DNA of 46,265 bases from Alphaproteobacteria bacterium (GTDB taxonomy: Bacteria; Pseudomonadota; Alphaproteobacteria; Micavibrionales; Micavibrionaceae). Of the stretch, positions 17,497 to 25,815 are shown one piece after another; the stretch's first letter is position 1, and every line of letters begins with the position of its first letter. The position numbers and the translations under genes are program-made. The stretch is taken from positions 1-46,265 of the forward strand of contig JAOUOR010000006.1 in NCBI GenBank assembly GCA_029880245.1, given 5' to 3'. The notes beneath the pieces were generated by a model. It did not search any database, was not told where the DNA came from, and was given only the letters and a program-made list of their open reading frames with translations.

Positions 17497-19167
17497 ATGT
17501 TTGGTAAAAAACAATCAGGGTCTAGCGAGAAATCCGCACCAGCTAAAAAAGCTGCTAGTGCGGCGCAAGAGTCTGAAGAAAAAAAGAAAAAATCAGAAGA
17601 AAAGAAAAGCACCAAAACCCCTGCAGAAGCAGTTGCTAAGCCTAAAGAAGAAAAGAAAAAAGATGCGGCTGTGGCAGTTAAGGCAGATGATGATGCAGGA
17701 AATATTCTTGAAGGCATCGATGAGGCATTAGATACAGGAAAAGAAGAAAAAAAGCCGGCGTTTGACTTAAAAGGGGAAGGATCTTCGGATAATAAAAAAG
17801 CTGCGAATAAACCTCTTAAAGATATGGATGACGGTATTTTAAAAGGGGTAGAGGAAGAAGAAGAGGAAGAAATCAGTGCGACTGACTCTATTTCTGATTT
17901 GCGCCTTCAACGCTGCAGAAATCGTATATGGCTGGATTTGCGCGACGGTATTGATCTAAAAGCTTTGGCTCGTATGGATGCCAAGGCTGCACGCGAAGAA
18001 GTCTATTCAGCTGTCGAGGAAATTTCTCGCTTTCGAAATCTGGATTTAACACCTACCGAGCTTCAGAAAATTGCCAAGGAATGTGCCGATGATATGCTCG
18101 GCTTTGGTCCTTTGGAAGAATTGCTCGAGCGAGATGATATCGCCGATATTATGATCAATGGACCTGAAACAACCTATATCGAGGTTGGTGGTAAGATTGA
18201 ACGTACCAAAATTAATTTCCGTGACAATCAGCATCTTGTAACAATATGTCAGCGTATTGTGGGGGCTATTGGCCGCCGTGTGGATGAGGCTTCACCGATT
18301 TGTGATGCGCGTCTGGCTGATGGTTCACGGGTGAATGTGATTATCCCGCCTTTGGCTGTGGATGGGGCCTGCATGACAATTCGTAAGTTTAAGAAGGATA
18401 AGCTTACGCTGGAAAAACTTCTTGAATTCGGTTCTATGAGCCCCTCTTGCGCGAAATTGATTATGGCCATCGGTAGATGCCGTGTGAATGTTTTGGTCTC
18501 TGGAGGTACGGGTTCCGGTAAAACAACGATGCTTAACTGTTTAACGCGTTATATCGAAGCCGGAGAGCGTGTTATTACGTGTGAAGATGCCTGTGAGCTT
18601 CAACTTCAACAGCCACACGTTGTGCGTCTTGAAACACGCCCGCCTAACCTCGAAGGGGTGGGGGAAATTACAATGCGTGATCTGGTAAAGAACTGTCTGC
18701 GTATGCGCCCTGAGCGTATTATCGTTGGTGAGGTTCGCGGACCTGAGGCTTTTGACTTGTTGCAGGCTATGAATACAGGCCATGACGGTTCTATGGGAAC
18801 AGTTCACGCCAATAATCCGCGCGAAGCTATTTCCCGTATGGAAAATATGATTGCGATGGGGGGGCTTAACCTGCCGCAAAAAGCCGTGCGGGAACAGATT
18901 GCTTCAGCTGTGAACGTAATCATTCAGGTACAGCGTCTGCGTGACGGTTCACGAAAAACAACGCATGTGTCCGAAATCACAGGGATGGAAGGCGAAGTCG
19001 TGACAATGCAGGATCTTTTCTCGCTTGATATAGAAGGGGAAGATGAGAATGGTAAACTGATCACCAAGCAAAAATCATCAGGACTCAGACCAAAATTCTT
19101 TGATAATGCCCGTCAATATGGCGTAGCAGATATGGTAATGAATGCAATGGAGGAGGCCTACGGGTAG
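17497..19167 (+). CDS. cpaF: Flp pilus assembly ATPase CpaF/TadA with charged N-terminal extension
   Basis: Secretion-type hexameric ATPase powering pilus extension. Of 556 residues, the first ~130 are a low-complexity region rich in Lys, Glu and Ala containing two similar short motifs, [10 protein letters not shown] (about 68-77) and [10 protein letters not shown] (about 110-120). The conserved part follows: [25 protein letters not shown], Walker A GGTGSGKT at 336-343, the Asp box ([11 protein letters not shown]), Walker B ([12 protein letters not shown]) and the His box with [15 protein letters not shown]. The core is typical; the extension is probably disordered and is longer than I expect for the family. 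tadB starts 3 bases after the stop. Confidence 0.95.
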   Translation: MFGKKQSGSSEKSAPAKKAASAAQESEEKKKKSEEKKSTKTPAEAVAKPKEEKKKDAAVAVKADDDAGNILEGIDEALDTGKEEKKPAFDLKGEGSSDNKKAANKPLKDMDDGILKGVEEEEEEEISATDSISDLRLQRCRNRIWLDLRDGIDLKALARMDAKAAREEVYSAVEEISRFRNLDLTPTELQKIAKECADDMLGFGPLEELLERDDIADIMINGPETTYIEVGGKIERTKINFRDNQHLVTICQRIVGAIGRRVDEASPICDARLADGSRVNVIIPPLAVDGACMTIRKFKKDKLTLEKLLEFGSMSPSCAKLIMAIGRCRVNVLVSGGTGSGKTTMLNCLTRYIEAGERVITCEDACELQLQQPHVVRLETRPPNLEGVGEITMRDLVKNCLRMRPERIIVGEVRGPEAFDLLQAMNTGHDGSMGTVHANNPREAISRMENMIAMGGLNLPQKAVREQIASAVNVIIQVQRLRDGSRKTTHVSEITGMEGEVVTMQDLFSLDIEGEDENGKLITKQKSSGLRPKFFDNARQYGVADMVMNAMEEAYG

Positions 19168-19170
19168 ATC

Positions 19171-20148
19171 ATGTCTTTACTTGCCATCATCATCATTGCT
19201 TTTATAGTTTTTATTATTATCGGTATGATTTTGCTTGTCGTCACCGGATCCGGTGATAACAACAAAAAGAAAAAACTTGAGCTAATTCGCGGAAATTCAG
19301 TTGCCGAGAAGAATATTAATGAAACAGACGTCCAAAATAAGCGGCGCGCCGAGATTGCTAAAAACCTTAAGAGATCAAAACAGGAAGAGCAAAAAGAATC
19401 CGGCAAAATTACGATTGCTTTGAAGATGCAGCAGGCAGGCCTTACCATACCTGTCAAATATTTCTGGGTTGCTTCTATTGTTCTTTGTCTGGCATGTTTA
19501 GGAATAGCGCGTGTGATGGAGATGAGCCCGCTAGTAACTATATTACTGGGCTTTACGGGACTATTTGGCCTGCCAAGGTTTGTTTTGAAAAAACTCATTC
19601 AAAGGCGCCAGAAAAAATTCTTGCAGGAATTTGCCGATGCGTTGGATGCAACTGTTCGTTTGCTTAAGGCCGGTATGCCTGTTTCTGAGGCTATATTAAT
19701 GATAAGTCGCGAATTCGAAGGTCCGGTAGGCGAGGAAATGTCTATTATTTATGATAAACAAAAAATCGGGATTCCATTACATGAGGCAGCCGTTGAAGGA
19801 ACTAAACGTATGCCGATTCCTGAAATGCAAATGTTTGCAACCGGTTTGGCCATTCAAGCGCAGACTGGCTCTAGTTTATCAGAAATTTTGACCAATTTGT
19901 CCGGTGTGATTCGGGCAAGATTTCGGCTAAAAAGAAAGATCATGGCACTTTCTTCCGAAGCTATTGCGTCAGCCTCGATTATCGGCGCGTTGCCGCCATT
20001 AGTGGCTCTTGGACTATGGGCCGTTAGCCCGGGTTATCTGGACCCGCTATTTGAAGATGAATTTGGTAATACTTTGCTCACCGGAGCGATTGGCTCAATG
20101 GGGGTAGGGGTCTTGGTTATGAAACAAATGATTAACTTCAAGATTTAA
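19171..20148 (+). CDS. tadB: Tad pilus inner-membrane platform protein TadB
   Basis: 325 residues. An N-terminal membrane segment (about 3-26) and a charged cytoplasmic stretch are followed by two further membrane segments (about 94-130), then the type II secretion F domain with ALDATVRLLKAGMPVSEAI and FATGLAIQAQTGSSLSEIL, and C-terminal membrane helices. TadB and TadC together form the platform on which CpaF acts. The start is 3 bases after the cpaF stop; a GGAGG within the end of cpaF is probably its ribosome binding site, so translation is coupled. Confidence 0.93.
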   Translation: MSLLAIIIIAFIVFIIIGMILLVVTGSGDNNKKKKLELIRGNSVAEKNINETDVQNKRRAEIAKNLKRSKQEEQKESGKITIALKMQQAGLTIPVKYFWVASIVLCLACLGIARVMEMSPLVTILLGFTGLFGLPRFVLKKLIQRRQKKFLQEFADALDATVRLLKAGMPVSEAILMISREFEGPVGEEMSIIYDKQKIGIPLHEAAVEGTKRMPIPEMQMFATGLAIQAQTGSSLSEILTNLSGVIRARFRLKRKIMALSSEAIASASIIGALPPLVALGLWAVSPGYLDPLFEDEFGNTLLTGAIGSMGVGVLVMKQMINFKI

Positions 20149-20164
20149 GGACTAAGGCGAAGAC

Positions 20165-21106
20165 ATGGAAGATTCTTTACTTTTAACAATTTTTGCCTCT
20201 TTAGGTGCAGCCTTGTCTTTTGCCGCGCTGGCCTATCCATTATTGCAAAAGTCTGATAAGAAAGAGCGCTATAAGTCCATTATTGAAAAGCGTCGTAAAG
20301 ATCTCATGCAACAGGCGCGTGAGGGACAAAAAATTTCCAAAGAAGAAAATGTCTCTGCCCGTGATTCAATGGCGCTTCACTATAAGTTCCAGTCTTTGGC
20401 GGGGAAAATGGGCGAGCGCGCCCGCGACAAAATGTTGCAAGCCGGGATTAGAAATCCCAAGGCACATATTAAATTCTTGATGATCAGGGCATTTTTGCCA
20501 TTGGTTTTTATTGGATTAGCTTTTCTCTTTCTTATGGCAGCATCTAAAGAGAACGAAATTTCGGCAGTGACGCAAATACTCATCCTCATTTTTAGTGGTC
20601 TTGTCGGGTTTAAACTGCCTGATATTTTAGTCAAAAATATGATTCTTAAACGTCAGCAGGAATTAAACCTGAGCTTTCCGGACTCGCTTGATATGATGCT
20701 GATTTGTGTGCAGGGGGGGATCGGTCTGGAACAGGCGATCGAACGCGTTGCCAGCGAGATTTCCGAGCATTCAGAGACTTTGGCCGAAGAACTTGGCATC
20801 CTTAGTGCCGAGATGGCTATGCTTAATGACCGAAGACAGGCTTTGCAGGATTTTGCGCGTCGCGTTGGCAGTGGAGCAGGGAAGAGCTTCGCTACGGCTC
20901 TTATTCAGGCCGAGCAATATGGTACGTCTGTATCACAGGCTATGCGCGTTATGGCTGATGAGCTTCGCGATATGCGTATGGCCGAGGCAGAACGCAAGGC
21001 CGCGTCTTTGCCCCCCAAGCTGACAGTGCCAATGATTCTATTCTTCCTTCCGGCCCTTTTTATTATCATTCTGGGGCCAGCAGGAATTGCAGCCTCTAAT
21101 CTCTAA
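20165..21106 (+). CDS. tadC: Tad pilus inner-membrane platform protein TadC
   Basis: 313 residues. It has an N-terminal membrane segment, a basic cytoplasmic stretch (KKERYKSIIEKRRKDLM), two central membrane helices, then the T2SS F domain with FPDSLDMMLICVQGGIGLEQAI and FATALIQAEQYGTSVSQAMRV, and a final hydrophobic helix ending at the C-terminus. It is the usual partner of TadB, 16 bases downstream, and the last plus-strand gene of the pilus cluster. Confidence 0.93.
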   Translation: MEDSLLLTIFASLGAALSFAALAYPLLQKSDKKERYKSIIEKRRKDLMQQAREGQKISKEENVSARDSMALHYKFQSLAGKMGERARDKMLQAGIRNPKAHIKFLMIRAFLPLVFIGLAFLFLMAASKENEISAVTQILILIFSGLVGFKLPDILVKNMILKRQQELNLSFPDSLDMMLICVQGGIGLEQAIERVASEISEHSETLAEELGILSAEMAMLNDRRQALQDFARRVGSGAGKSFATALIQAEQYGTSVSQAMRVMADELRDMRMAEAERKAASLPPKLTVPMILFFLPALFIIILGPAGIAASNL

Positions 21107-21229
21107 AGGAATGAATAACCCCACCCCAAGAGGCGAGGTATCAAGCCGTGCAATGACGACAACGCTGCAAGTGGCGAGGAATTAAACCCGAAAGTAAATA
21201 AAGTTTTTATTACCAAAAAATCTATGGAA
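21107..21229. other. Intergenic region between convergent tadC and tadD with imperfect direct repeat
   Basis: This 123-base gap contains two related 21-base copies beginning CAAGAGGCGAGG (21127) and CAAGTGGCGAGG (21168), 41 bases apart and matching at 17 of 21 positions. It also holds weak GCC/GGC pairings and an AU-rich hairpin near 21194-21213. The sequence is more GC-rich than its surroundings. It may carry a bidirectional terminator or a small structured element; I do not recognise it. Confidence 0.3.
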
Positions 21230-21889
21230 TTAACGCTCGTTTAGCGTTCTGATGATACGCAAGTTGCGCTCGATCTCTATACGGTCAGGAGATAGAGCCT
21301 GAGCACGCTCCAGAACTTCTATGGCTTCGTCTATAAAGCCTTGAGTAGCCAGATTAAGCGCAAGATTATTCATGATCGTTGTAGGATCACCTTTCCAATG
21401 CTCTAGCCCTTTGCGGAAGGCACGTTCGGCTTCAGGGTGCATTTCTTTGGCATCGAGAGCAATCCCTAAATTTTGATAGGCTGTATAATCCTGAGGGTCC
21501 TGAACGACTGCTTTTTGAGCATAATTTTCTGCAGAATCATAATTGGCCATAGCCAATTCAATCATGGACATTTCATTTAAAACCCCGGCTTTAGGATCCT
21601 CACTATCTGCAAAAGGCTTTAAAACCAAAGACGCTCTGTTTAAATAGCTGGCTTGACGAAGCGCATGGGCATAATTAAGGGCGGCAGTTGCATTCTGGCT
21701 GTCATTTTTATATTTTTTCTCAAGCATCAAGAGAGAGGCATTGGATCCTCCGCTTTTTGCCATAGCACGCGCAAAAGCGTCATCGGCACTAGCCTGTGCG
21801 GATACATCATGTGCAGACTTCGTTGTTTGACAGCCTGTAATGGGGAGCGCTAAACTTGCCAGTAAAACGATATACGCTGATTTTTTCAT
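21230..21889 (-). CDS. tadD: TPR lipoprotein TadD
   Basis: 219 residues. The signal peptide has lipobox ITGC, with lipidated Cys at 20. The body consists of tetratricopeptide repeats, for example AENYAQKAVVQDPQDYTAYQNLG and AERAFRKGLEHWKGDPTTIMNNLA. TadD is an outer-membrane lipoprotein acting as a pilotin-like factor for Tad secretin assembly. It is on the minus strand, convergent with tadC and downstream of the pilus N-domain gene. Either a separate promoter or a transcript from that gene drives it, in contrast to the single-direction tad operons of many species. Confidence 0.88.
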   Translation of the reverse strand: MKKSAYIVLLASLALPITGCQTTKSAHDVSAQASADDAFARAMAKSGGSNASLLMLEKKYKNDSQNATAALNYAHALRQASYLNRASLVLKPFADSEDPKAGVLNEMSMIELAMANYDSAENYAQKAVVQDPQDYTAYQNLGIALDAKEMHPEAERAFRKGLEHWKGDPTTIMNNLALNLATQGFIDEAIEVLERAQALSPDRIEIERNLRIIRTLNER

Positions 21890-21948
21890 TCTTTTTTGCC
21901 CTTATTTATCTCTAGTAAATTACCAATTAAAGAGTACCAAAATCATTT

Positions 21949-22554
21949 TTATTCACCTTCGGCAGTAGATGAAGAAGCATTAGAACTTGAACTATCCTTG
22001 TTTTTTCTTGCCCCACCTTTTTTGTCACCGTCAACAGAGGGGGCAATATTATGGCACATATCCGGACAGTAATAAACGTCAGTTTCCGTGCAGGAATCAT
22101 TCGCCTCTGATTCGCTACCCGTACAAGTTTTCCTAATCCTTACATATCCTTCTTTCGGACTGGCAACGATTACATGTCTTTGCATCAGGATTTCTCCATC
22201 ATTATCGAGAATCGTAAAATAGGTTGCGCCCGGCATTTTAGGAACGACGACTAATATTGTGGGTGATTCTGCTAAAACAGAAACATGTTCCGGATTTCCC
22301 AGAATAACACTACCGGCGGCGTTCTCAAGCCGGATAAGTTCGGATTTATCCGGTGTAAGCCTTAAAGGAGGATGCGTAACATCTTCATTATCAGGCGCCA
22401 TATAGTTTTCCTGCGATGCTGCCGGCAAAATATCGACGACCGAGTTACTTTCTGCGTTAGCAAAATTTTGAAACGGAAAAACAGATAAAGCACCCAGACA
22501 TAATGCCAGCCTAAGGTTTTTTTGCGAATCTTTAAATTTGAATACTTTAGACAT
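21949..22554 (-). CDS. Stand-alone pilus assembly N-domain protein
   Basis: 201 residues. A signal peptide (cleavage near NFANA) is followed by a single domain resembling the N-domain of Tad secretins: LRLTPDKSELIRLENAAGSVILGNPEHVSV and MPGATYFTILDNDGEILMQRHVIV, each in parts. This matches the opening region of CpaC in the same window (LPGNVSDVLVADP ... ITNIIVLDAEGE type). It has no secretin domain. The C-terminal part holds four cysteines (KTC, DSC, YYCPDMC), then a Lys/Ser-rich tail. Such a protein could be an adapter for the CpaC ring. It is upstream of tadD on the same strand with a 59-base gap. Confidence 0.8.
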   Translation of the reverse strand: MSKVFKFKDSQKNLRLALCLGALSVFPFQNFANAESNSVVDILPAASQENYMAPDNEDVTHPPLRLTPDKSELIRLENAAGSVILGNPEHVSVLAESPTILVVVPKMPGATYFTILDNDGEILMQRHVIVASPKEGYVRIRKTCTGSESEANDSCTETDVYYCPDMCHNIAPSVDGDKKGGARKNKDSSSSNASSSTAEGE

Positions 22555-22580
22555 ATGTCTATAACCTATTGTAATTTATG

Positions 22581-22609
22581 AAAAAAACACGAAACCCCTT
22601 AGGAAAGGG
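22581..22609 (-). terminator. Candidate terminator downstream of popZ
   Basis: On the minus strand CCCTT-TCCT-AAGGG forms a 5-bp stem (22596-22609), followed 8 bases later by seven T. The gap between stem and T-run makes it non-canonical. Confidence 0.35.
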
Positions 22610-22690
22610 AAGATATACTACCCCATTATAACGTGAAGAGTATTAAAGATCACCTTCTTTTTGCTAAAGTTTTATCTATTCAGGTAATAT

Positions 22691-23239
22691 TTATTCATCA
22701 AGCACACGTTTGGATACACGCTCCAGCTCTTCTTGAACAAGACGCTCAATAAGCTTGGGCAGATTTTTATCCAGCCAGTCACGCAGCATAGGCTTGATCT
22801 CACTTCTAACAATATCTTCTAATGTTACGCCGTTATGCTCAATTGCTGTTTTCCGCGCCAGTTGGGTAATAGCATCCAAAGCGGCACTTTCTGCCTTGTC
22901 GGTTAAAAGATGTTCCTCTTCCTCAAGTTCATCAAGTCCATCATCTAAATCGACCATATCGATTTCGATTGGAGATTCACTTTCTTCTTCAACTTTCTCG
23001 GTTAAATCAATGATTTCTTCTTCAGGCTCCGGCTCAGGCTCAGGTTCCGGCTCGGGCTCAGGCTCCGGCTCCGGCTCAGGTTCCGGCTCGGGCTTAGGTT
23101 CCGGCTCGGGTTCCGGCTCAGGCTCGGGAATAGGATCTGCAACTTCCTCATCATCCTCATCAGCAATGATTTGACGAATGGAATCAAGAATCTCTTCGAT
23201 GGATGGTTCTTCTTCGTTTTCTTCAGCAGGTTCGGCCAT
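22691..23239 (-). CDS. popZ: Polar organizing protein PopZ (DUF2497)
   Basis: 182 residues with the PopZ plan. A short N-terminal helix (about 12-28, PSIEEILDSIRQIIADE) binds client proteins; a proline/acid-rich disordered linker follows (here almost pure Pro-Glu between about 38 and 73); the C-terminal oligomerisation helices contain MLRDWLDKNLPKLIERLVQEEL. PopZ forms polar condensates that anchor ParB-parS and cell-cycle kinases in Caulobacter. Length is close to Caulobacter PopZ (177). Usual alphaproteobacterial neighbours are a pcm-like gene and tolC upstream and valS downstream; pcm is here, tolC and valS are not. The Pro-Glu stretch is encoded by a 6-base repeat. Confidence 0.9.
   Translation of the reverse strand: MAEPAEENEEEPSIEEILDSIRQIIADEDDEEVADPIPEPEPEPEPEPKPEPEPEPEPEPEPEPEPEPEPEPEEEIIDLTEKVEEESESPIEIDMVDLDDGLDELEEEEHLLTDKAESAALDAITQLARKTAIEHNGVTLEDIVRSEIKPMLRDWLDKNLPKLIERLVQEELERVSKRVLDE
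23024..23129. repeat. 6-bp simple sequence repeat in popZ (Pro-Glu codons)
   Basis: About 17 copies of a degenerate GGCTCN / GGTTCC hexamer encode alternating Pro-Glu on the minus strand. A unit of 6 keeps the reading frame, so slippage would only change linker length. Confidence 0.85.
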
Positions 23240-23377
23240 AGTTTACCAGAATAAAGGTTGAGCTTAATATAACTTGTGACTGGTCTAAGAGAATCTTTGG
23301 ACCAAGGACAGGATTAAGTCTGTTACATTATGTCTGTTTTGTCAAAGCGGTGCTGTGGAACAAATTGCATCATATCC

Positions 23378-23410
23378 ACATATATATGTAGATTTTGATG
23401 TAGATTTTGC
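23378..23410. other. Palindrome and short tandem repeat upstream of pcm-like gene end and popZ
   Basis: In the 196-base gap between popZ and the methyltransferase gene, ACATATATATGT (23378-23389) is a perfect 12-base palindrome. It overlaps two tandem 12-base copies TGTAGATTTTGA and TGTAGATTTTGC (23387-23410). It could be an operator for popZ, whose start is ~140 bases away, but no partner is known. The rest of the gap holds no gene. Confidence 0.3.
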
Positions 23411-23435
23411 CATATTCGGGAAAATTAATGCGACT

Positions 23436-24101
23436 TTAGAAAACAAATTCCGCTTTCTTATCAAAATCATGCAGCGTTTTTATTCCTGCTTCAAAAAGAT
23501 CGATACATGACAAACTACCGTCATTATTTTTTTCTATAAGGCTGGCTTTGCCCATCAATCTGCCTTTTTCCTTGATAACAGCAACAAAACGCCCCCCCGT
23601 GTTTAGCTGATTATGGAGCAAAGAATCAGGTATCTTTTCAACGGCACCATTAATAATAATAACGTCATAAGGGGCATGTTTCTCGGCGCCATCCGCCAGA
23701 GGGGCCTCCAGAGGAATAACATTGCATAGGCCAAGCGTTTTCCAGTTCCTTTGCGCAGCCGAGAGCAGGTTTTGATTTGATTCTGTTGCGATAATTGTAC
23801 TGCCCAGCGAAGACAGGATCGCAGAGCTATATCCGCTTCCGCATCCAATATCCAAAACAAGGTCGGTATCACTGATGTTTGCGGCCTCTAGCAATCGCGC
23901 ATGAACACAAGGCTCCAGCAAAAAACGGCCCTCGACATATTCCAGATCACTATCAATACAAGAGACATTCTTCAGCGCTTCGGGAACAAAAATTTCTCTT
24001 GGCGTGTTTTCGAAATTATCAAGGATTCTCTGGTCTATGACGCCCATCGTCTTGATCTGGGAATCAACCATAGTTTTGCGCGCCTGTTCGAAATTTGTCA
24101 T
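23436..24101 (-). CDS. Protein-L-isoaspartate O-methyltransferase-like methyltransferase
   Basis: 221 residues with the PCMT family plan. The N-terminal helix ARKTMVDSQIKTMGVID is followed by the SAM-binding motif LVLDIGCGSGYSSA at 81-94, an acidic strand end (TIIATESN) and DVIIINGAVEKIP. The true repair enzyme has a conserved substrate-site Ser/Thr stretch with IS-x-P, whereas here the region reads GRFLLEPCVHARLL. The protein may therefore be one of the alphaproteobacterial paralogues that are annotated as Pcm without shown activity. Its position next to popZ is a recurring alphaproteobacterial arrangement. Fold confident, substrate not. Confidence 0.8.
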   Translation of the reverse strand: MTNFEQARKTMVDSQIKTMGVIDQRILDNFENTPREIFVPEALKNVSCIDSDLEYVEGRFLLEPCVHARLLEAANISDTDLVLDIGCGSGYSSAILSSLGSTIIATESNQNLLSAAQRNWKTLGLCNVIPLEAPLADGAEKHAPYDVIIINGAVEKIPDSLLHNQLNTGGRFVAVIKEKGRLMGKASLIEKNNDGSLSCIDLFEAGIKTLHDFDKKAEFVF

Positions 24102-24263
24102 GGTATTGTCCTAAAAATAGAAATTTACCGTGAATATACAGCGATTTATGCTCTGTGGCTAGGGGGCAAAGGACGTGAAAAAAGAAAAATGCGTGCTTGA
24201 CGAGCAGGGCTTCAAAAGTCTAATGATAATCGGCACTCTACTGCACTCATGGATTTATAAAAA

Positions 24264-24337
24264 GGCGCGGTGGCAGAGTGGTTATGCAGCGGATTGCAAA
24301 TCCGTGTACACCGGTTCGACTCCGGTCCGTGCCTCCA
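24264..24337 (+). tRNA. tRNA-Cys (anticodon GCA)
   Basis: The acceptor stem GGCGCGG pairs with CCGTGCC (one G-U), with discriminator T and encoded CCA (24335-24337). The anticodon stem GCGGA/TCCGT encloses loop TTGCAAA with GCA at 24296-24298. The T arm is CCGGT-TCGACT-CCGGT type. It stands alone between the methyltransferase promoter region and an unknown gene; no integrase or duplicated 3' end was seen. Confidence 0.96.
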
Positions 24338-24463
24338 ATATGTAGATTACTAAAACCCGAAATTGTGCAAGTAACGTATTAATTTGACAGGAAAACCCAT
24401 ATTCTGCTACCCTATAAGCGGTTGAAATGAAAATATAAGAATTAAGTTTAAAAGGGTAGATAC

Positions 24464-25462
24464 ATGCTGGGATTTCTAGCTCCATTAGTAACAGGAACAG
24501 GCGCAGCACTAGGGCGTTCGGCATTGATCAGAGCTGCCCCAAAAGCCATGAACTCGGCTTGGAACTGGACTAAGTCTCTTTTGAGCAAAAAGCCTACTTT
24601 TGCAGGTTTGATAATGGCTTCCGGGTTGCCCACTATCGCGGCCACGATAGACAATGCAACAGGAAATAGGATTTCAGGTGCTTTATTAAAAACACCGATT
24701 GGTCCAGCTCTGGAAAAATTTCTGAAGTTTAAAGAGTTTTCTAACGATCAAGAAGCCACTGTTGTGGCTAATTCGGCTACTAATTATCTGGTAGAAAATG
24801 GTCGTTTAAAAGAAAATGCCCCCGATTATGATCGCTCGAAGTCTATAATAAAGGCCTTGGGTCATTTGGCTATTGGTGATGAGTTCGGCGCAGCAACAAA
24901 AGCGGCCGAGCTTGGCATTGAGACATCGGATCTGGTGGCGGCTTTAAATCAAGCGAGGGAAGAAAACCCCAATGGAGCGCCGAAGGATTTAGGGGTAGCA
25001 GCCTTCCAAAAATTGCGTGAGAAATTAAGGGAAAAAGATTCAAAATTAGAAGCTGCTAAAGAATTTTCTACCGCTGCTGCCGCCGCCCCTGCCGTAGCGC
25101 CTGCTACCGCTTCTGTTGCGACGCCTGATGCTGTGGTAGAGCCTCAGGTGACAAGATCTGAGACGCCAAAGTCTGTGAAACAAAGAAAAAGGCTTAGCCT
25201 TGATGATGTTTCGAATGAAGGAATATCGACAATATTCGAGAAAGCTGCAGATAATGCCGGATTTATGGGTATGATTATGAGAGGTATCTCTTTTATCTCA
25301 GGCCTGTTTGGACAAAAAGCAAATTTCCAAAGATGGGCACTTGATAATGTTATGACAAAGGCAAAGTATAAGGCCTTGCAAGCAGCCAATGGAAGAGGTA
25401 ACGTTGTTTCTAGGATGGGTGGTCTAGAGCAAGGTTTCAATATTCCAGAGCCGGCATACTGA
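24464..25462 (+). CDS. Hypothetical protein with Ala/Pro-rich linker
   Basis: 332 residues, not recognised. The N-terminal ~70 are moderately hydrophobic and glycine/alanine-rich with short basic segments (RAAPKAMNSAWNWTKSLLSKKP). A helical region (~75-200) follows, then an alanine/proline/valine-rich linker (about 200-222), a basic stretch (KSVKQRKRLSLDDV) and a hydrophobic amphipathic helix (GFMGMIMRGISFISGLFG) near the C-terminus. Membrane association or membrane-active helices are possible. ATG 24464 follows AAAAGGG. It begins 126 bases after tRNA-Cys and 27 bases before another unknown gene, likely one operon. No clear family or phage signature. Confidence 0.6.
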   Translation: MLGFLAPLVTGTGAALGRSALIRAAPKAMNSAWNWTKSLLSKKPTFAGLIMASGLPTIAATIDNATGNRISGALLKTPIGPALEKFLKFKEFSNDQEATVVANSATNYLVENGRLKENAPDYDRSKSIIKALGHLAIGDEFGAATKAAELGIETSDLVAALNQAREENPNGAPKDLGVAAFQKLREKLREKDSKLEAAKEFSTAAAAAPAVAPATASVATPDAVVEPQVTRSETPKSVKQRKRLSLDDVSNEGISTIFEKAADNAGFMGMIMRGISFISGLFGQKANFQRWALDNVMTKAKYKALQAANGRGNVVSRMGGLEQGFNIPEPAY

Positions 25463-25489
25463 ACATAGGATATTCACAAAGTCTTTTCC

Positions 25490-25795
25490 ATGACACAGCA
25501 ACCCAAAACAATTCTGGATATTATGGTTGCCGATATTTTCCTGAATAAAGAAGATAATTCCCTGACGATTCTCCACGATACGGCTTTTGATGATAATCTT
25601 TTATTATTTGAATATGATTTAACTAGCGGCGAATTGCTGTTTAAATTTGAAACAAAACAAATGGCTTTTGGCATAGAGCTGCGCGGTGAATTCTACGAAG
25701 GGCTAAAAAACGCACAAACCATTACGGTCCTTCAGATTGATATGGACACAAACGAGCCTGTACTTGGTCTGGAAGTGCCATTAGTGATAAAATAA
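25490..25795 (+). CDS. Hypothetical small acidic protein
   Basis: 101 residues, soluble and acidic, with alternating beta-type segments (LLLFEYDLTSGELLFKFETKQMAFGIEL in parts). It has no signal peptide, membrane segment or cysteine. It follows the previous unknown gene by 27 bases on the same strand and faces the glycosyltransferase gene tail to tail with a 20-base gap. Codon use looks like its neighbours. Family not recognised. Confidence 0.55.
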   Translation: MTQQPKTILDIMVADIFLNKEDNSLTILHDTAFDDNLLLFEYDLTSGELLFKFETKQMAFGIELRGEFYEGLKNAQTITVLQIDMDTNEPVLGLEVPLVIK

Positions 25796-25815
25796 ATGGA
25801 AATGGCTATACAGGA

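Noticed and set aside
21127-21190. Two 21-base repeats 41 bases apart as a minimal CRISPR
   Set aside because: Only two imperfect copies, no leader and no cas genes anywhere in the window.
22755-23174. Open frame opposite popZ encoding a Ser-Gly repeat protein
   Set aside because: It is the antisense shadow of the Pro-Glu hexamer repeat; popZ on the minus strand has conserved ends on both sides.
24264-25795. Integrated island at tRNA-Cys
   Set aside because: No integrase, no second copy of the tRNA 3' end downstream and no shift in base composition that I could see.
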